Shown here: piece after piece, positions 54,799 to 63,946 of the stretch
Numbering within the stretch: the first letter of the stretch is position 1
Layout: the number at the start of each line of letters is the position of its first letter
NCBI RefSeq assembly: GCF_034111725.1
Contig: NZ_JAWUWR010000055.1
Span: 1 to 64,000, forward strand
From: Thalassolituus sp034111725
GTDB lineage: Bacteria; Pseudomonadota; Gammaproteobacteria; Pseudomonadales; Oceanobacteraceae
Direction: 5' to 3'
Length of the DNA stretch: 64,000 nucleotides
Made by a program: the position numbers and the translations under genes
The notes under the pieces: generated by a model
What the model was told of the DNA's origin: nothing
Database searches by the model: none
What the model saw: only the letters and a program-made list of their open reading frames with translations

Positions 54799-55890
54799 TT
54801 ACTCGTGATCCCACGTATAAAATTGCTTCAAATCGTTGCAATGCGCTCTAGGCAGTATGCCTCTATGCTGCAACTGGCCAACAACAATGCCAGCAGAAAT
54901 ACCAACCTCATCTGCAAAACAAGTAATGTTATCTTTTGTGGGCTTATGTTGATCAATAAATGCTTTAAGCGCTTTGCCTGATATCAATTCATTACTGGCA
55001 AACCTGTTGGCTTCTTCTTCTTTTTCGTTGTCTAGTCCGTTAGTACCTTCTAAGAACATTTCTTTTTTACCGTGCAATAAAATGTGGCCTGCTTCATGGA
55101 AAAAGGTAAACCACAAATGATCATCGCTTTTGTAATGCAAGCTTAATTGAATAATAGCTTTATCTTTATTAATCCAGCGTGTCGCACCACTTACACCGGT
55201 TTTTGGCAAGCAAGGCACAAATACTACGGCCACACCTGCACCCGCACATAGCTGTTTAAGCTCAGGCAAAAACACATCTGGAGACTTGGTAGACAAAGAC
55301 CGAATATCATCCAGCGCCGCTCGAAATGCTTTCTTATCGAACGGCCGGCAATTCAATTGACCAGCTTGTATCTCTCCTTGACGTAACCAAGCGGAAACCG
55401 CTTCTGGGGACACGTCATATTTTTGAGTTTGACGGTATGCAACACTCAGATTTGGCCACATTTGTTGCCATTGCCTCACACTGGCAATACCAAAAAAGCG
55501 CAAGACTTCGCTCAACCGCCCTTTCGTATCTTTAATATCCGCTACCCAACCAAAGCTAACCATCTTGCGATAAGGTATATTGGCCAACCAGCCCAAATCA
55601 GCCTCAAGCAGTTTTTCTTCTTCTAGCCTCGCGACCACTTCTTGGTAATTTGCTTCAAGATTTAACCAATATTGAGCAGGCATACCAATAGCACGCTCCA
55701 GTTTAATAGCCATCGTCGGACTAATGGGAGATTTTCTACTTAACAGTTCATTGATGTGTTTGGCTGATACACCTGTACGACGCACTAACTCCTGCTGGGT
55801 CATACCGCGAGCTTCCATTTCGTATTCCAGCATTTCACCTGGGGTCACAGCATAGTCAGGGGTATAGACGCCCTCTACTTTATTAACCAT
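54799..55890 (-). CDS. higA: HigA-type antitoxin with ImmA/IrrE metallopeptidase domain
   Basis: A 363-residue protein. Residues 15-80 are a HigA-type helix-turn-helix (GEMLEYEMEARGMTQQELVR ... VSAKHINELLSRKSPIS). The second half has the zinc-peptidase motif FFHEAGHILLHGKK about residue 265, of the ImmA/IrrE family, followed by EEEANRFAS. Standard HigA has only about 100 residues. It overlaps the toxin gene by 8 bp and should neutralise the toxin and repress the operon. The peptidase part may allow regulated cleavage. Confidence 0.88.
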   Translation of the reverse strand: MVNKVEGVYTPDYAVTPGEMLEYEMEARGMTQQELVRRTGVSAKHINELLSRKSPISPTMAIKLERAIGMPAQYWLNLEANYQEVVARLEEEKLLEADLGWLANIPYRKMVSFGWVADIKDTKGRLSEVLRFFGIASVRQWQQMWPNLSVAYRQTQKYDVSPEAVSAWLRQGEIQAGQLNCRPFDKKAFRAALDDIRSLSTKSPDVFLPELKQLCAGAGVAVVFVPCLPKTGVSGATRWINKDKAIIQLSLHYKSDDHLWFTFFHEAGHILLHGKKEMFLEGTNGLDNEKEEEANRFASNELISGKALKAFIDQHKPTKDNITCFADEVGISAGIVVGQLQHRGILPRAHCNDLKQFYTWDHE

Positions 55891-56188
55891 GAGTATTCTC
55901 CACTCCTGTGATTGTAACGGCTGTCATCTTGCTCCAATCTAACCCGCCTTCTTCTCTTCTCGGTAAAGGCTCATGGTCAGGTACAAACAGCAACCGATAC
56001 GGATGATCTAAATCTAAACTTAATTTTTCTTTCAGATTGCCAGTCAGCTCATGACATCTGTGAGGGGGACTATACGGCGGCGCAAATGCAGCCAAACTCG
56101 GTGCTGCACGCAAGGCAGTCAATATCAGCCTTAATTTCTTCGCTCGCAAAGAACCATGAACCTTGACCATTTCTTTAGTCAGCTCCAT
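55883..56188 (-). CDS. higB: HigB/RelE-type toxin
   Basis: A 101-residue protein upstream of higA, with the RelE/HigB-like pattern: a basic first half (SLRAKKLRLILTALRAAPSL), the RCHELTGNLKEKLSLDL segment, DHPYRLLFVPD and a final strand VTITGVENTHG. HigB toxins cleave mRNA on the ribosome. ATG 56188. The antitoxin start lies within its end. Confidence 0.82.
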   Translation of the reverse strand: MELTKEMVKVHGSLRAKKLRLILTALRAAPSLAAFAPPYSPPHRCHELTGNLKEKLSLDLDHPYRLLFVPDHEPLPRREEGGLDWSKMTAVTITGVENTHG

Positions 56189-56337
56189 TTGCTTCTTGAG
56201 TTTTTTACTTTAGAATTAAATATCCATGGAAAACATAACCTATTAGGTTAATGATTTCCTATCGTGTTTTGTAACAACTCTAGCCGAATACCAACAGAAC
56301 GCCTTCTAAGACTCAAATTCGAGTAGCCTGTAAAGGA

Positions 56338-57033
56338 CTAACTCCCTGAATTACTATCTGACTTTCGCTTAAACCCCGCCAGTGACACAACATTATCAGG
56401 CAGTTCGCTTTGGTTGATGTACTCTGACACATCCAATTGGCTGGCAGGCTCATGGTGATCTTGAGCCTTTGCGATAGGCTTACTGAGCAACTCCAGCATA
56501 TCCAAATAAGGAATAATGCAGTCTTCTTTCCGTTTCACATTACACGGGCGTTCCGCTAGCCAAGCGCCGGTACGGTATGACGAGAGGTCTTGCACATCGA
56601 TTTCATTAAAATACAGCGTATGTTCAATATCACCGGCCATGCGATTCATGGTGCCCTGCACCGAGCGATTGCATTGGGTATCAAATACCAAGGGCTGCAA
56701 TAAACGCGATGCCGTTTCCATGTGTTCGTGACTGGCTCCCGCTTTGAGTAAGGTGTTCATCAACACATCCTCAAAGTGCCACTGCAAGGCATTGAAATCA
56801 GGTTTCGTTAGGCAAGGAATAAACAAGGGAAACAGGGTTTCATCATGCACCAATAAAATACAATTGCGCCGCTGTAACGTAAGGAGATTAGCGTGCCAGC
56901 TACCCAAGGGATTGGTGTGCTCGGAAATACTGGTATTGAATAAAGCGGCCGATTGTTTGGGTGCTAGCAGCAGCCCAAGCTCATCCACAGGCAGTTTGGC
57001 GAATAATTTTTTCGTACTGTGGATGCGAATCAT
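56338..57033 (-). CDS. DUF6933-like protein
   Basis: A 231-residue protein from ATG 57033 (AGAGGT upstream). It begins MIRIHSTKKLFAKLPV, has LGSWHANLLTLQRRNCILLV and VHDETLFPLFIPCLTKPDF, which match what I recall of the DUF6933 family, and continues with a helical part. These small proteins occur scattered in bacteria; function unknown. It stands alone with about 230 bp of gene-free DNA upstream. Confidence 0.6.
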   Translation of the reverse strand: MIRIHSTKKLFAKLPVDELGLLLAPKQSAALFNTSISEHTNPLGSWHANLLTLQRRNCILLVHDETLFPLFIPCLTKPDFNALQWHFEDVLMNTLLKAGASHEHMETASRLLQPLVFDTQCNRSVQGTMNRMAGDIEHTLYFNEIDVQDLSSYRTGAWLAERPCNVKRKEDCIIPYLDMLELLSKPIAKAQDHHEPASQLDVSEYINQSELPDNVVSLAGFKRKSDSNSGS

Positions 57034-57267
57034 AAAGACCTCTAGATTAGTCGGCTTCAGTAAGAATGCACGATTCGCCAGCAATGCATTTGGCGGGCAG
57101 CATATCGAAGAGGGATTCTAACCGCTTATATTCTCTTATTAAAATTTCTATTCCATCAAAGCGTTCTAGTGAGCAATTAGCGACTTCGCATTTCTGTCAC
57201 TGGATTGAGCACTTTGCAGGAAGTAGACCAGAGCTATCCCGCCGTCGGCAGTGGTAGAGCGGAGTCG

Positions 57268-58488
57268 CTATTCCTGCTCTATTTTGCTTTCTATTAGCGC
57301 CTCTGGCTTGTCGATTTTTTCGCTTTCAATGAGCACTTCTTCTTTCACCGCTTCAGGTTCTTTTTCTACACCGACGTGATACGCAGCAAAACCCGTTTGC
57401 ACGACCTGATTGAATGCCATTCCTAAAATACGGCCATTAAAAGTGGCGATGATTTTGCTGCCGGTATTGGTCATTGGATCGGTCACAATGCCGAGTACAT
57501 CGCCTTTTTTAACCTTATCGCCCAACTCAACGGAGGATATTAATATTCCGCTTTGATCGGCGCGAATCCAATGCGACTGATAAAAAACCGGTTGTGGTGA
57601 GCCCCAAAAACGCAGCGTTGGCTGAATACCCAGATTTTGCAGTAGCGTTTCAATCGCGGTGACACCAGCTTCCACCGAGCGCTTGTCCAGTTGATTTGGC
57701 CCCCCCGCTTCTAGCGTTATTGCTGGAATACCAATGTCTTCAGCGGCGCGCCTTAATGTGCCCTTTGCTCCGACGCCGTGTAGCACGGTAATACCACCAA
57801 AATGGCGACTAAAATCGAACACTGTTTCGTTGCCTAAATCACCGCGAATTTGTGGCAAGTTGGTACGCTTTAACGAACCGGTATGCAGATCAACAAGGTA
57901 CTCGCAGTGGCGAATAACATTATGAAATAGCGAATACGCCATGCGATCAGCGGCGCTGCCTTTCGGGCTGCCGGGAAAGTGTCGATTCAAATCACGACGG
58001 TCAGCTAAATAGCGACTACCACGGCGAAAACCATCCAAATTAACGATAGGGATACCAATGACTGTACCGTTCATTTTTTCTGGATCAAGCTGATAAATAA
58101 GACGGCGAATCATCTCTATGCCATTCAATTCATCACCGTGAATCGCTGCCGTTAAACACATCACTGGGCCAGAATTTGCACCATGCACCACAAGCACAGG
58201 AACCGGTGTATTAAGACTCTGAAAGGATTGTTCTGGGCTCCAGTTCAGAGGCATAAACTTTCCAGGCAAAACCTCTTCACCTAATAACTGCAAGGCTACA
58301 GCTTGAATCTCCACGGAGGTTTCTAAAGCCTGCATATCCAACACAGGCTCTTCTGCAATAATGGATTTTTCGTCTACCTCGCTGATAACAATGTCTTCGT
58401 CATCAGCAAGTTCGGTGGCGTATACATTATTGACAGAAACACCCAAAAACAAAGTCCATAAAAACACGATACGGCAAAAAAACGGCAT
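57268..58488 (-). CDS. Exported succinylglutamate desuccinylase/aspartoacylase-family protein
   Basis: About 406 residues with an N-terminal signal peptide (MPFFCRIVFLWTLFLGVSVN). The zinc-carboxypeptidase fold of the AstE/AspA family is recognised by AAIHGDELNG (zinc His and Glu), DLNRHFPGSPKG, LVDLHTGS (third zinc ligand) and ITLEAGGPNQLD (catalytic Glu). The end is an acidic and Glu-rich tail. It probably cleaves an acyl-amino or peptide bond outside the cytoplasm. The start is taken as ATG 58488; frames extend to 58593. Confidence 0.8.
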   Translation of the reverse strand: MPFFCRIVFLWTLFLGVSVNNVYATELADDEDIVISEVDEKSIIAEEPVLDMQALETSVEIQAVALQLLGEEVLPGKFMPLNWSPEQSFQSLNTPVPVLVVHGANSGPVMCLTAAIHGDELNGIEMIRRLIYQLDPEKMNGTVIGIPIVNLDGFRRGSRYLADRRDLNRHFPGSPKGSAADRMAYSLFHNVIRHCEYLVDLHTGSLKRTNLPQIRGDLGNETVFDFSRHFGGITVLHGVGAKGTLRRAAEDIGIPAITLEAGGPNQLDKRSVEAGVTAIETLLQNLGIQPTLRFWGSPQPVFYQSHWIRADQSGILISSVELGDKVKKGDVLGIVTDPMTNTGSKIIATFNGRILGMAFNQVVQTGFAAYHVGVEKEPEAVKEEVLIESEKIDKPEALIESKIEQE

Positions 58489-58704
58489 GTACGGAAATCC
58501 TTGTATGGCAAATATGATAGACGCCATATGACTGCTTGATGGGATTAGGGTTCGGAACAAAATTTTAGAAAATTCACTTAAGGCTGTATACATTCTAGTA
58601 GTAATTTTGTTCGATAAGTAGTCGTGAAATCATCTTCATTAATTAGTTTTTCAAATGATCAGCTATTTTGCATTTTGTGCGACATATCAGCACACGGTAA
58701 GACG

Positions 58705-59616
58705 CTAGGGATTTATCAGGGCGAGTGACTTTGCGAAGTAAACCTTGAGGTAATCCAGCAAGAGCCGTAGCTTTTTCGAGCTGGCACTGCCCGGAGGAAA
58801 AATACCATAGATATCAATACTGCTTAGTTGATAGTCGTCTAACACTGACTCTAACAAACCGGCTTGAATTTTTGGCCATGCATCATAAAGCGGAATCTTC
58901 CCCAAGCCATGGCCGCCAACGATAAAGGCGGTGCGCGCTGCTGCGTTGTTCGTGCTAATGCAGCCTTTGACGGCAACGCTGTAGGAACTGCTACCTTTAT
59001 TTAATTCTATAACGCCGGACGTTAACTTATAAATAACCCAAGCATGTCGTTCTAGCTCTGCTGGGGTGGTCGGGCGACCGTGTTTTTTAAAGTACTCGGG
59101 CGAGCCGCATAGACAGGTAGGTAACCTTGATAGCTTGCTTGCTTGTAATCCAGAATCAGGCAGAGGCGCACCCCTAATCGCTAGGTCAATGCCTTCTTGC
59201 ATGATGTTAACCACCTCATCGGTCAGCATCACATCTAATTCAATCTTAGGGTACAGGCGGCGAAAATCATTCAACGCTGGCACCACCATTTGTAAACCGA
59301 AATTCACCGGACACGTTATTTTTAAAAGTCCTTCCGGTTCATTTTTGAGATTTTCCATTTTCTGATTTGCGATCGAGGCTTGTTCCGCAATGATTCGGCA
59401 TGACTGGTAATACTCAGCACCTGCTTCGGTTAGCGCGACAGAACGCGTCGAGCGATTGAGTAACTTCACTCCTAACTGAGATTCTAGCTTTTTAATGTGA
59501 TAGCTGACGACAGCACGTGATAGACCGACATGCTTGGCGGCTTCGGTCAGGTTACCCTGCTCAACGACCTGAGCAAAAATCACCATGCTTTTGAGTTGTT
59601 CAATCGATAAATTCAT
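58705..59616 (-). CDS. LysR-family regulator of the detoxification operon
   Basis: A 303-residue LysR-type protein. The N-terminal helix-turn-helix is NLTEAAKHVGLSRAVVSYHI and the effector-binding domain begins with LLKITCPVNFGLQMVVPAL. The start is ATG 59616; the frame also runs to a TTG at 59631. It is divergent to the DJ-1/alcohol dehydrogenase operon over 145 bp and probably activates it in response to an aldehyde or quinone. Confidence 0.9.
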   Translation of the reverse strand: MNLSIEQLKSMVIFAQVVEQGNLTEAAKHVGLSRAVVSYHIKKLESQLGVKLLNRSTRSVALTEAGAEYYQSCRIIAEQASIANQKMENLKNEPEGLLKITCPVNFGLQMVVPALNDFRRLYPKIELDVMLTDEVVNIMQEGIDLAIRGAPLPDSGLQASKLSRLPTCLCGSPEYFKKHGRPTTPAELERHAWVIYKLTSGVIELNKGSSSYSVAVKGCISTNNAAARTAFIVGGHGLGKIPLYDAWPKIQAGLLESVLDDYQLSSIDIYGIFPPGSASSKKLRLLLDYLKVYFAKSLALINP

Positions 59617-59761
59617 ACCCAATTGTATCAAATTTTAAACCAATGTGTTCAATTTTATCCGTATTGTTCGATCCAAAACATAGGCATACACTGGTTCTAA
59701 CGATTCAGCATCGCAATACACGTGGTGCGGTGCTAACCCACTAAATAGACGAGACGACAGC

Positions 59762-60460
59762 ATGGTTGATTCAAGCACTAAACGAGTATTAATGGTCATT
59801 ACCTCTCATGCAGACCTAGGCAACACGGGCGAGAAGACCGGATTCTGGGTAGAAGAGTTCGCCGCCCCTTACTACGCGTTTGTCGATGCCGGTGTTCAGG
59901 TAACACTTGCATCCCCCGCAGGCGGCCAGCCCCCGGTGGATCCCAAAAGCGAATTGGCTGACTTCCAAACCCCATCCACGCATCGCTTTGATGCCGATTC
60001 TGCAGCAAAGGCTTTAGTAGCCAATACTGCAAAGCTGGCCGATATGAATGCCGCCGACTATGACGCCGTATTTTACCCAGGTGGACATGGTCCATTATGG
60101 GACTTGCCAGAGAACACGGATTCTATCGCGCTAATTGAAGATTTCTTAACGGCGAATAAACCGGCTGCTGCGGTCTGCCATGCAACGGCCGCATTCTTAA
60201 ATATTAAAGACAGTGACGGTGAGTATGTTGTCAAAGGCAAAGTCATCACCGGCTTTACCAATAGTGAAGAAGAGGCCGTGCAGTTGACCGATGTTGTACC
60301 TTTCTTGTTAGAAGATGAATTGGTTAAACGTGGCGGAGAATTTCAGAAAGTCGCGGACTGGAGTGCATTCGCGGTCCAAGATGGTTTGCTAATCACTGGC
60401 CAAAACCCCGCTAGCTCAGAACTGGCTGCAAAAAAATTGTTAGCCGCTCTTTCAGTATAG
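59762..60460 (+). CDS. DJ-1/PfpI-family protein (Hsp31-like glyoxalase III)
   Basis: A 232-residue protein of the type 1 glutamine amidotransferase-like superfamily. The nucleophile elbow is AAVCHATAAF with the reactive Cys, and YPGGHGPLWDLPEN provides the oxyanion and charged residue region seen in Hsp31-like glyoxalases. It probably converts methylglyoxal or related aldehydes without cofactor. First gene of the LysR-controlled operon. Confidence 0.85.
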   Translation: MVDSSTKRVLMVITSHADLGNTGEKTGFWVEEFAAPYYAFVDAGVQVTLASPAGGQPPVDPKSELADFQTPSTHRFDADSAAKALVANTAKLADMNAADYDAVFYPGGHGPLWDLPENTDSIALIEDFLTANKPAAAVCHATAAFLNIKDSDGEYVVKGKVITGFTNSEEEAVQLTDVVPFLLEDELVKRGGEFQKVADWSAFAVQDGLLITGQNPASSELAAKKLLAALSV

Positions 60461-60517
60461 ACACACCCTCTGCGCCTCTTTAATTAACCATTTTATTGAA
60501 TATATAGGAAAACCAGC

Positions 60518-61675
60518 ATGTTAAATTTCAGTTTTCAAAACACGACCAAAATTCACTTTGGCGAAGGTCAAATTAAAGCGCTAAGCAAGGCTATTCCTAC
60601 GAATGCAAAAGTATTAGTTACGTATGGTGGCGGTTCGATCAAAACAAATGGCGTTTATGATCAAGTAGTCAACGCTTTGAGCGAACATACTTGGTATGAA
60701 TTTTCGGGTATTGAACCAAATCCAAGTTACGACACATTAATGAAGGCCCAAAATTTAATCCGTGAGCACAATATCGACTTTTTATTAGCGGTTGGTGGCG
60801 GATCTGTAGTTGATGGTACCAAATTTATTGCAGCCGCCGCCTTGTTCGAAGGCGATGATCCATGGGACTTCGTCGCAAAGGGGCAACCGATCAAGCAAGC
60901 CTTACCAATTGGTTGTGTATTGACGCTGCCAGCAACGGGCTCGGAATCAAATACCGGCGCAGTGGTTACTCGTGATGGTAACAAACTACCATTCCAGAGC
61001 TCCTTTGTACGCCCATTATTTGCCGTCCTTGATCCCGTCGTAACGCTATCGTTATCGGATCGTCAAATCAGTAACGGGGTTGTCGATGCGTTTGTTCACA
61101 CAATGGAGCAATACCTAACCTATAGCGTAAATGGTAAGGTTCAAGACCGTTTCGCCGAGGGTTTATTGCTCACTTTAATAGAAGAAGGGCCAAAAGCCTT
61201 AGTCGCCGAAACAGCGAAAGACTTAGACGTTCGCGGTAACATTATGTGGGCCGCAACGATGGCATTGAATGGCCTGATCGGTGCGGGTGTTCCGCAAGAT
61301 TGGTCCACTCACATGATTGGTCATGAGCTAACCGGTGCCTATAAAATTGATCACGCTCGCACCTTGTCGATTGTATTGCCTGCCGTGATGAAGGTGTGTA
61401 CTGAAGCGAAGCGCGAGAAATTATTACAATACGCTGAACGCATTTGGAACCTAACCGACGGTAGCGAAGAGTCACGTATTCATCGCGCCATAGAGCAAAC
61501 CGAAGCCTTCTTCCACGCAATGCAAGTACCGACTCGTTTATCACATGTTGATTTGGGTGAAGCTGACATTGATGGCTTGATTGAAAAATTAACCCAGCAT
61601 GGGATGGTCAAACTCGGGGAGCATGGCGCAATCACGCCCGAAGTAAGCCGTAAAATTTTAATCACTGCACTGTAA
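60518..61675 (+). CDS. Iron-containing alcohol dehydrogenase, YqhD-like
   Basis: A 385-residue group III alcohol dehydrogenase. The NADPH-binding GGGSVVDGTKFI and metal-binding residues in DAFVHTMEQYL and WSTHMIGHELTGAYKIDHA (metal histidines) are in the family order, and the length matches YqhD. These enzymes reduce toxic aldehydes to alcohols with NADPH. It lies 57 bp after the DJ-1 gene and is an operon member. Confidence 0.9.
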   Translation: MLNFSFQNTTKIHFGEGQIKALSKAIPTNAKVLVTYGGGSIKTNGVYDQVVNALSEHTWYEFSGIEPNPSYDTLMKAQNLIREHNIDFLLAVGGGSVVDGTKFIAAAALFEGDDPWDFVAKGQPIKQALPIGCVLTLPATGSESNTGAVVTRDGNKLPFQSSFVRPLFAVLDPVVTLSLSDRQISNGVVDAFVHTMEQYLTYSVNGKVQDRFAEGLLLTLIEEGPKALVAETAKDLDVRGNIMWAATMALNGLIGAGVPQDWSTHMIGHELTGAYKIDHARTLSIVLPAVMKVCTEAKREKLLQYAERIWNLTDGSEESRIHRAIEQTEAFFHAMQVPTRLSHVDLGEADIDGLIEKLTQHGMVKLGEHGAITPEVSRKILITAL

Positions 61676-61691
61676 TTAGCGGAATCCTATT

Positions 61692-62735
61692 GTGGCTATT
61701 TCCAATCAGCAAAATAACCGCCAATGGCTATTGGCGTCGCGCCCGGTAGGCGCGCCCAAATTTAGCGATTTTAATTTGGTAGAGACGAAAAAACCTAGCC
61801 CTAAGCAAGGCGAAGTATTGTTACGCACGGTTTACTTATCACTCGACCCTTATATGCGCGGGCGCATGAATGATACTAAATCATACGCCGAACCCGTCGC
61901 AATTAATGACGTGATGGTCGGTGGTGCCGTGTGTCGGATAGACGTCTCCAATCACCCAGACTTTGAGGTGGGTGATTGGGTAGTTTCATTCACCGGCTGG
62001 CAAGACTACTCGATTTCAGATGGTGTTGATTTATTAAAATTGGGCAGGCATCCGACACAACCGTCCTACGCACTAGGGGTTATGGGCATGCCGGGATTAA
62101 CCGCGTACATGGGTCTGTTAGATATCGGCCAACCGAAAGCCGGTGAAACCGTTGTTGTGGCTGCTGCAACCGGAGCTGTTGGTAGCCTCGTGGGTCAAAT
62201 TGCCAAATTAAAAGGCTGCAAAGTGGTTGGTATCGCCGGTAGCGTGAAGAAGTGCCGTTCGGCAATCGATGAGTTAGGCTTTGATGAGTGTGTTGATCAC
62301 ACAACACTGGATTTTGCCGAGCAATTAGCCAAAGCCTGTGATGCCGGCATTGATGTGTATTTTGAAAATGTGGGCGGTAAGGTATTTGATGCAGTATTAC
62401 CGCTATTAAACGCATGCGCCCGAATTCCCTTGTGCGGAATGATTTCACAATACAACGCAACTGACTTACCGGGAGGCCCTGATCGTTTATCAATGCTCAT
62501 GGGGACCCTGCTAGTCAAACGCATCAAAATGCAAGGGTTCATTGTATTTGATGATTATGGTCATCGTTACAATGAATTTAGCGAAAATATGATGCAATGG
62601 TTACAAGCCGGAAAAATTAAATACCGTGAAGATTTAGTGGATGGTTTAGAGCATGCGGTAGAGGCCTTCATGGGATTATTAGAAGGTAAAAATTTTGGGA
62701 AATTAGTGGTAAGAGTGGGTTCTGACGAACGCTAA
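61692..62735 (+). CDS. NADP-dependent oxidoreductase, CurA/MDR-type
   Basis: A 347-residue zinc-free medium-chain reductase. The N-terminal substrate part includes YLSLDPYMRGRM and the dinucleotide fold AATGAVGSLVGQIAKLKGCK, then YFENVGGKVFDAVLPLL. This family (CurA, leukotriene B4 dehydrogenase-like) reduces double bonds of enones and quinones. It begins 16 bp after the alcohol dehydrogenase. Confidence 0.9.
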   Translation: MAISNQQNNRQWLLASRPVGAPKFSDFNLVETKKPSPKQGEVLLRTVYLSLDPYMRGRMNDTKSYAEPVAINDVMVGGAVCRIDVSNHPDFEVGDWVVSFTGWQDYSISDGVDLLKLGRHPTQPSYALGVMGMPGLTAYMGLLDIGQPKAGETVVVAAATGAVGSLVGQIAKLKGCKVVGIAGSVKKCRSAIDELGFDECVDHTTLDFAEQLAKACDAGIDVYFENVGGKVFDAVLPLLNACARIPLCGMISQYNATDLPGGPDRLSMLMGTLLVKRIKMQGFIVFDDYGHRYNEFSENMMQWLQAGKIKYREDLVDGLEHAVEAFMGLLEGKNFGKLVVRVGSDER

Positions 62736-62792
62736 TATACGCGTTTTTCTACGAGTTTATTTTTTACAACTGCCCTGTTGGAGCGACTGACT

Positions 62793-63401
62793 ATGTTAAC
62801 CGTACACCACTTAAATCAATCCCGTTCTAAGCGAGTATTATGGCTGTTAGAAGAGCTGACAATGCCGTACGAACGTATAGATCATCAACGTGATGCCACC
62901 ACGCACCTCGCACCAGAAAGCTTAAAAAAGGTTCATCCTTTAGGTAAAGCACCGGTTGTGGTTGATGGGGATATAACCTTATGCGAATCCAGCGCGGTGA
63001 TGGAATACATCATTAATCTAGATGAGCAACAACGACTAAGACCGACGCTAGGGAGTGCTGAGTATTATCAGTACCTTGAGTGGTCTCACTTTGCCGAAGG
63101 ATCTTTAGGCTTGCCCGTAGTCACCAATCTATTGATGAAAATGGAGACGCGCGCGGGGCAGCAACCAATGGATGGCTATATCGCAAAAGAAATTGCGACT
63201 GACTTTGCCTACATCGAAACAACCTTGAGTCAGCGTGCATACTTCGCAGGGAATCATTTTACCGCTGCGGATATCATGATGACGGTTATTTTAGAGATTG
63301 CGGCTAGCGGTGGATTACTGGAGGGCAAGAACAGCACTCTGGCTTATCTCGCCAAAATGCAGCAGCGACCAGCCTATCAAAAAGCAGCGAGCTTTGGTTG
63401 A
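62793..63401 (+). CDS. Glutathione S-transferase
   Basis: A 202-residue GST. The N-terminal thioredoxin-like half has HHLNQSRSKRVLWLLEEL and the glutathione-binding ESSAVMEYI; the C-terminal helical domain has NHFTAADIMMTVILEIAASG. It would conjugate glutathione to reactive carbonyls. The start is ATG 62793 with GGAG upstream. It is the last gene of the operon and is followed by a terminator. Confidence 0.9.
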   Translation: MLTVHHLNQSRSKRVLWLLEELTMPYERIDHQRDATTHLAPESLKKVHPLGKAPVVVDGDITLCESSAVMEYIINLDEQQRLRPTLGSAEYYQYLEWSHFAEGSLGLPVVTNLLMKMETRAGQQPMDGYIAKEIATDFAYIETTLSQRAYFAGNHFTAADIMMTVILEIAASGGLLEGKNSTLAYLAKMQQRPAYQKAASFG

Positions 63402-63490
63402 TCACTCAGACGATTGCTAGCTTGCCGTCAAATGCAGTCTGATCAGATAACATCAGCATTGATAGCAGGCGTCAGTGCAACCATAACGAG

Positions 63491-63516
63491 AGGCCGACTT
63501 AATGTCGGCCTTTTCT
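63491..63516 (+). terminator. Terminator of the detoxification operon
   Basis: AGGCCGAC (63491-63498) pairs with GTCGGCCT (63504-63511) over a 5-nt loop, followed by TTTTCTT, about 90 bp after the GST stop. Confidence 0.88.
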
Positions 63517-63594
63517 TCAAAATTTAATAAGTATTTAAAAAACCAAGGGCGATGTAGTGCTTTGCATTAACAAATGCGACCACAGCTTACAGAA

Positions 63595-63750
63595 TCAAAT
63601 CTTACAAGCACCGCCTTCACAGCCATCGTCGTCTTGCTCTTGATAGGACTCAGGGTCTACTTCACCTAACTCCATCTCATCAAGGAACGACACATCATCC
63701 CAATCGGTAGTCTCGTCCGTTTTGTTTTGATCAACTACTACATCACCCAT
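63595..63750 (-). CDS. Small acidic protein with Cys-containing tail
   Basis: A 51-residue protein from ATG 63750 with GGAGA upstream. It is very acidic and ends with the conspicuous DDDGCEGGACKI, which could bind a metal or be modified. No family recognised. It has its own gap on each side and is plausibly a single gene. The frame continues upstream to 63855 without a sensible start. Confidence 0.5.
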   Translation of the reverse strand: MGDVVVDQNKTDETTDWDDVSFLDEMELGEVDPESYQEQDDDGCEGGACKI

Positions 63751-63872
63751 AATGGTGTCTCCAAAGAAGGATATTGAACGCCAAATCATCAGTATGCACT
63801 CATCATAGAATGCCTGAAACCGATGAGAAAGCCTGACGACACATAAATTGGGCATCAGGCCTCAAAGTATTA

Positions 63873-63913
63873 AAAAAGCCAGCAAGAGGTTCCTCTCTTG
63901 CTGGCTTTCTTTT
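63873..63913. terminator. Long stem-loop, bidirectional terminator
   Basis: AAAGCCAGCAAGAG (63875-63888) pairs with CTCTTGCTGGCTTT (63895-63908) over a 6-nt loop, with T-rich sequence on both sides. Confidence 0.85.
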
Positions 63914-63946
63914 CTCCTTTCAATATTTCTATTTCAAGGCTTCGTT

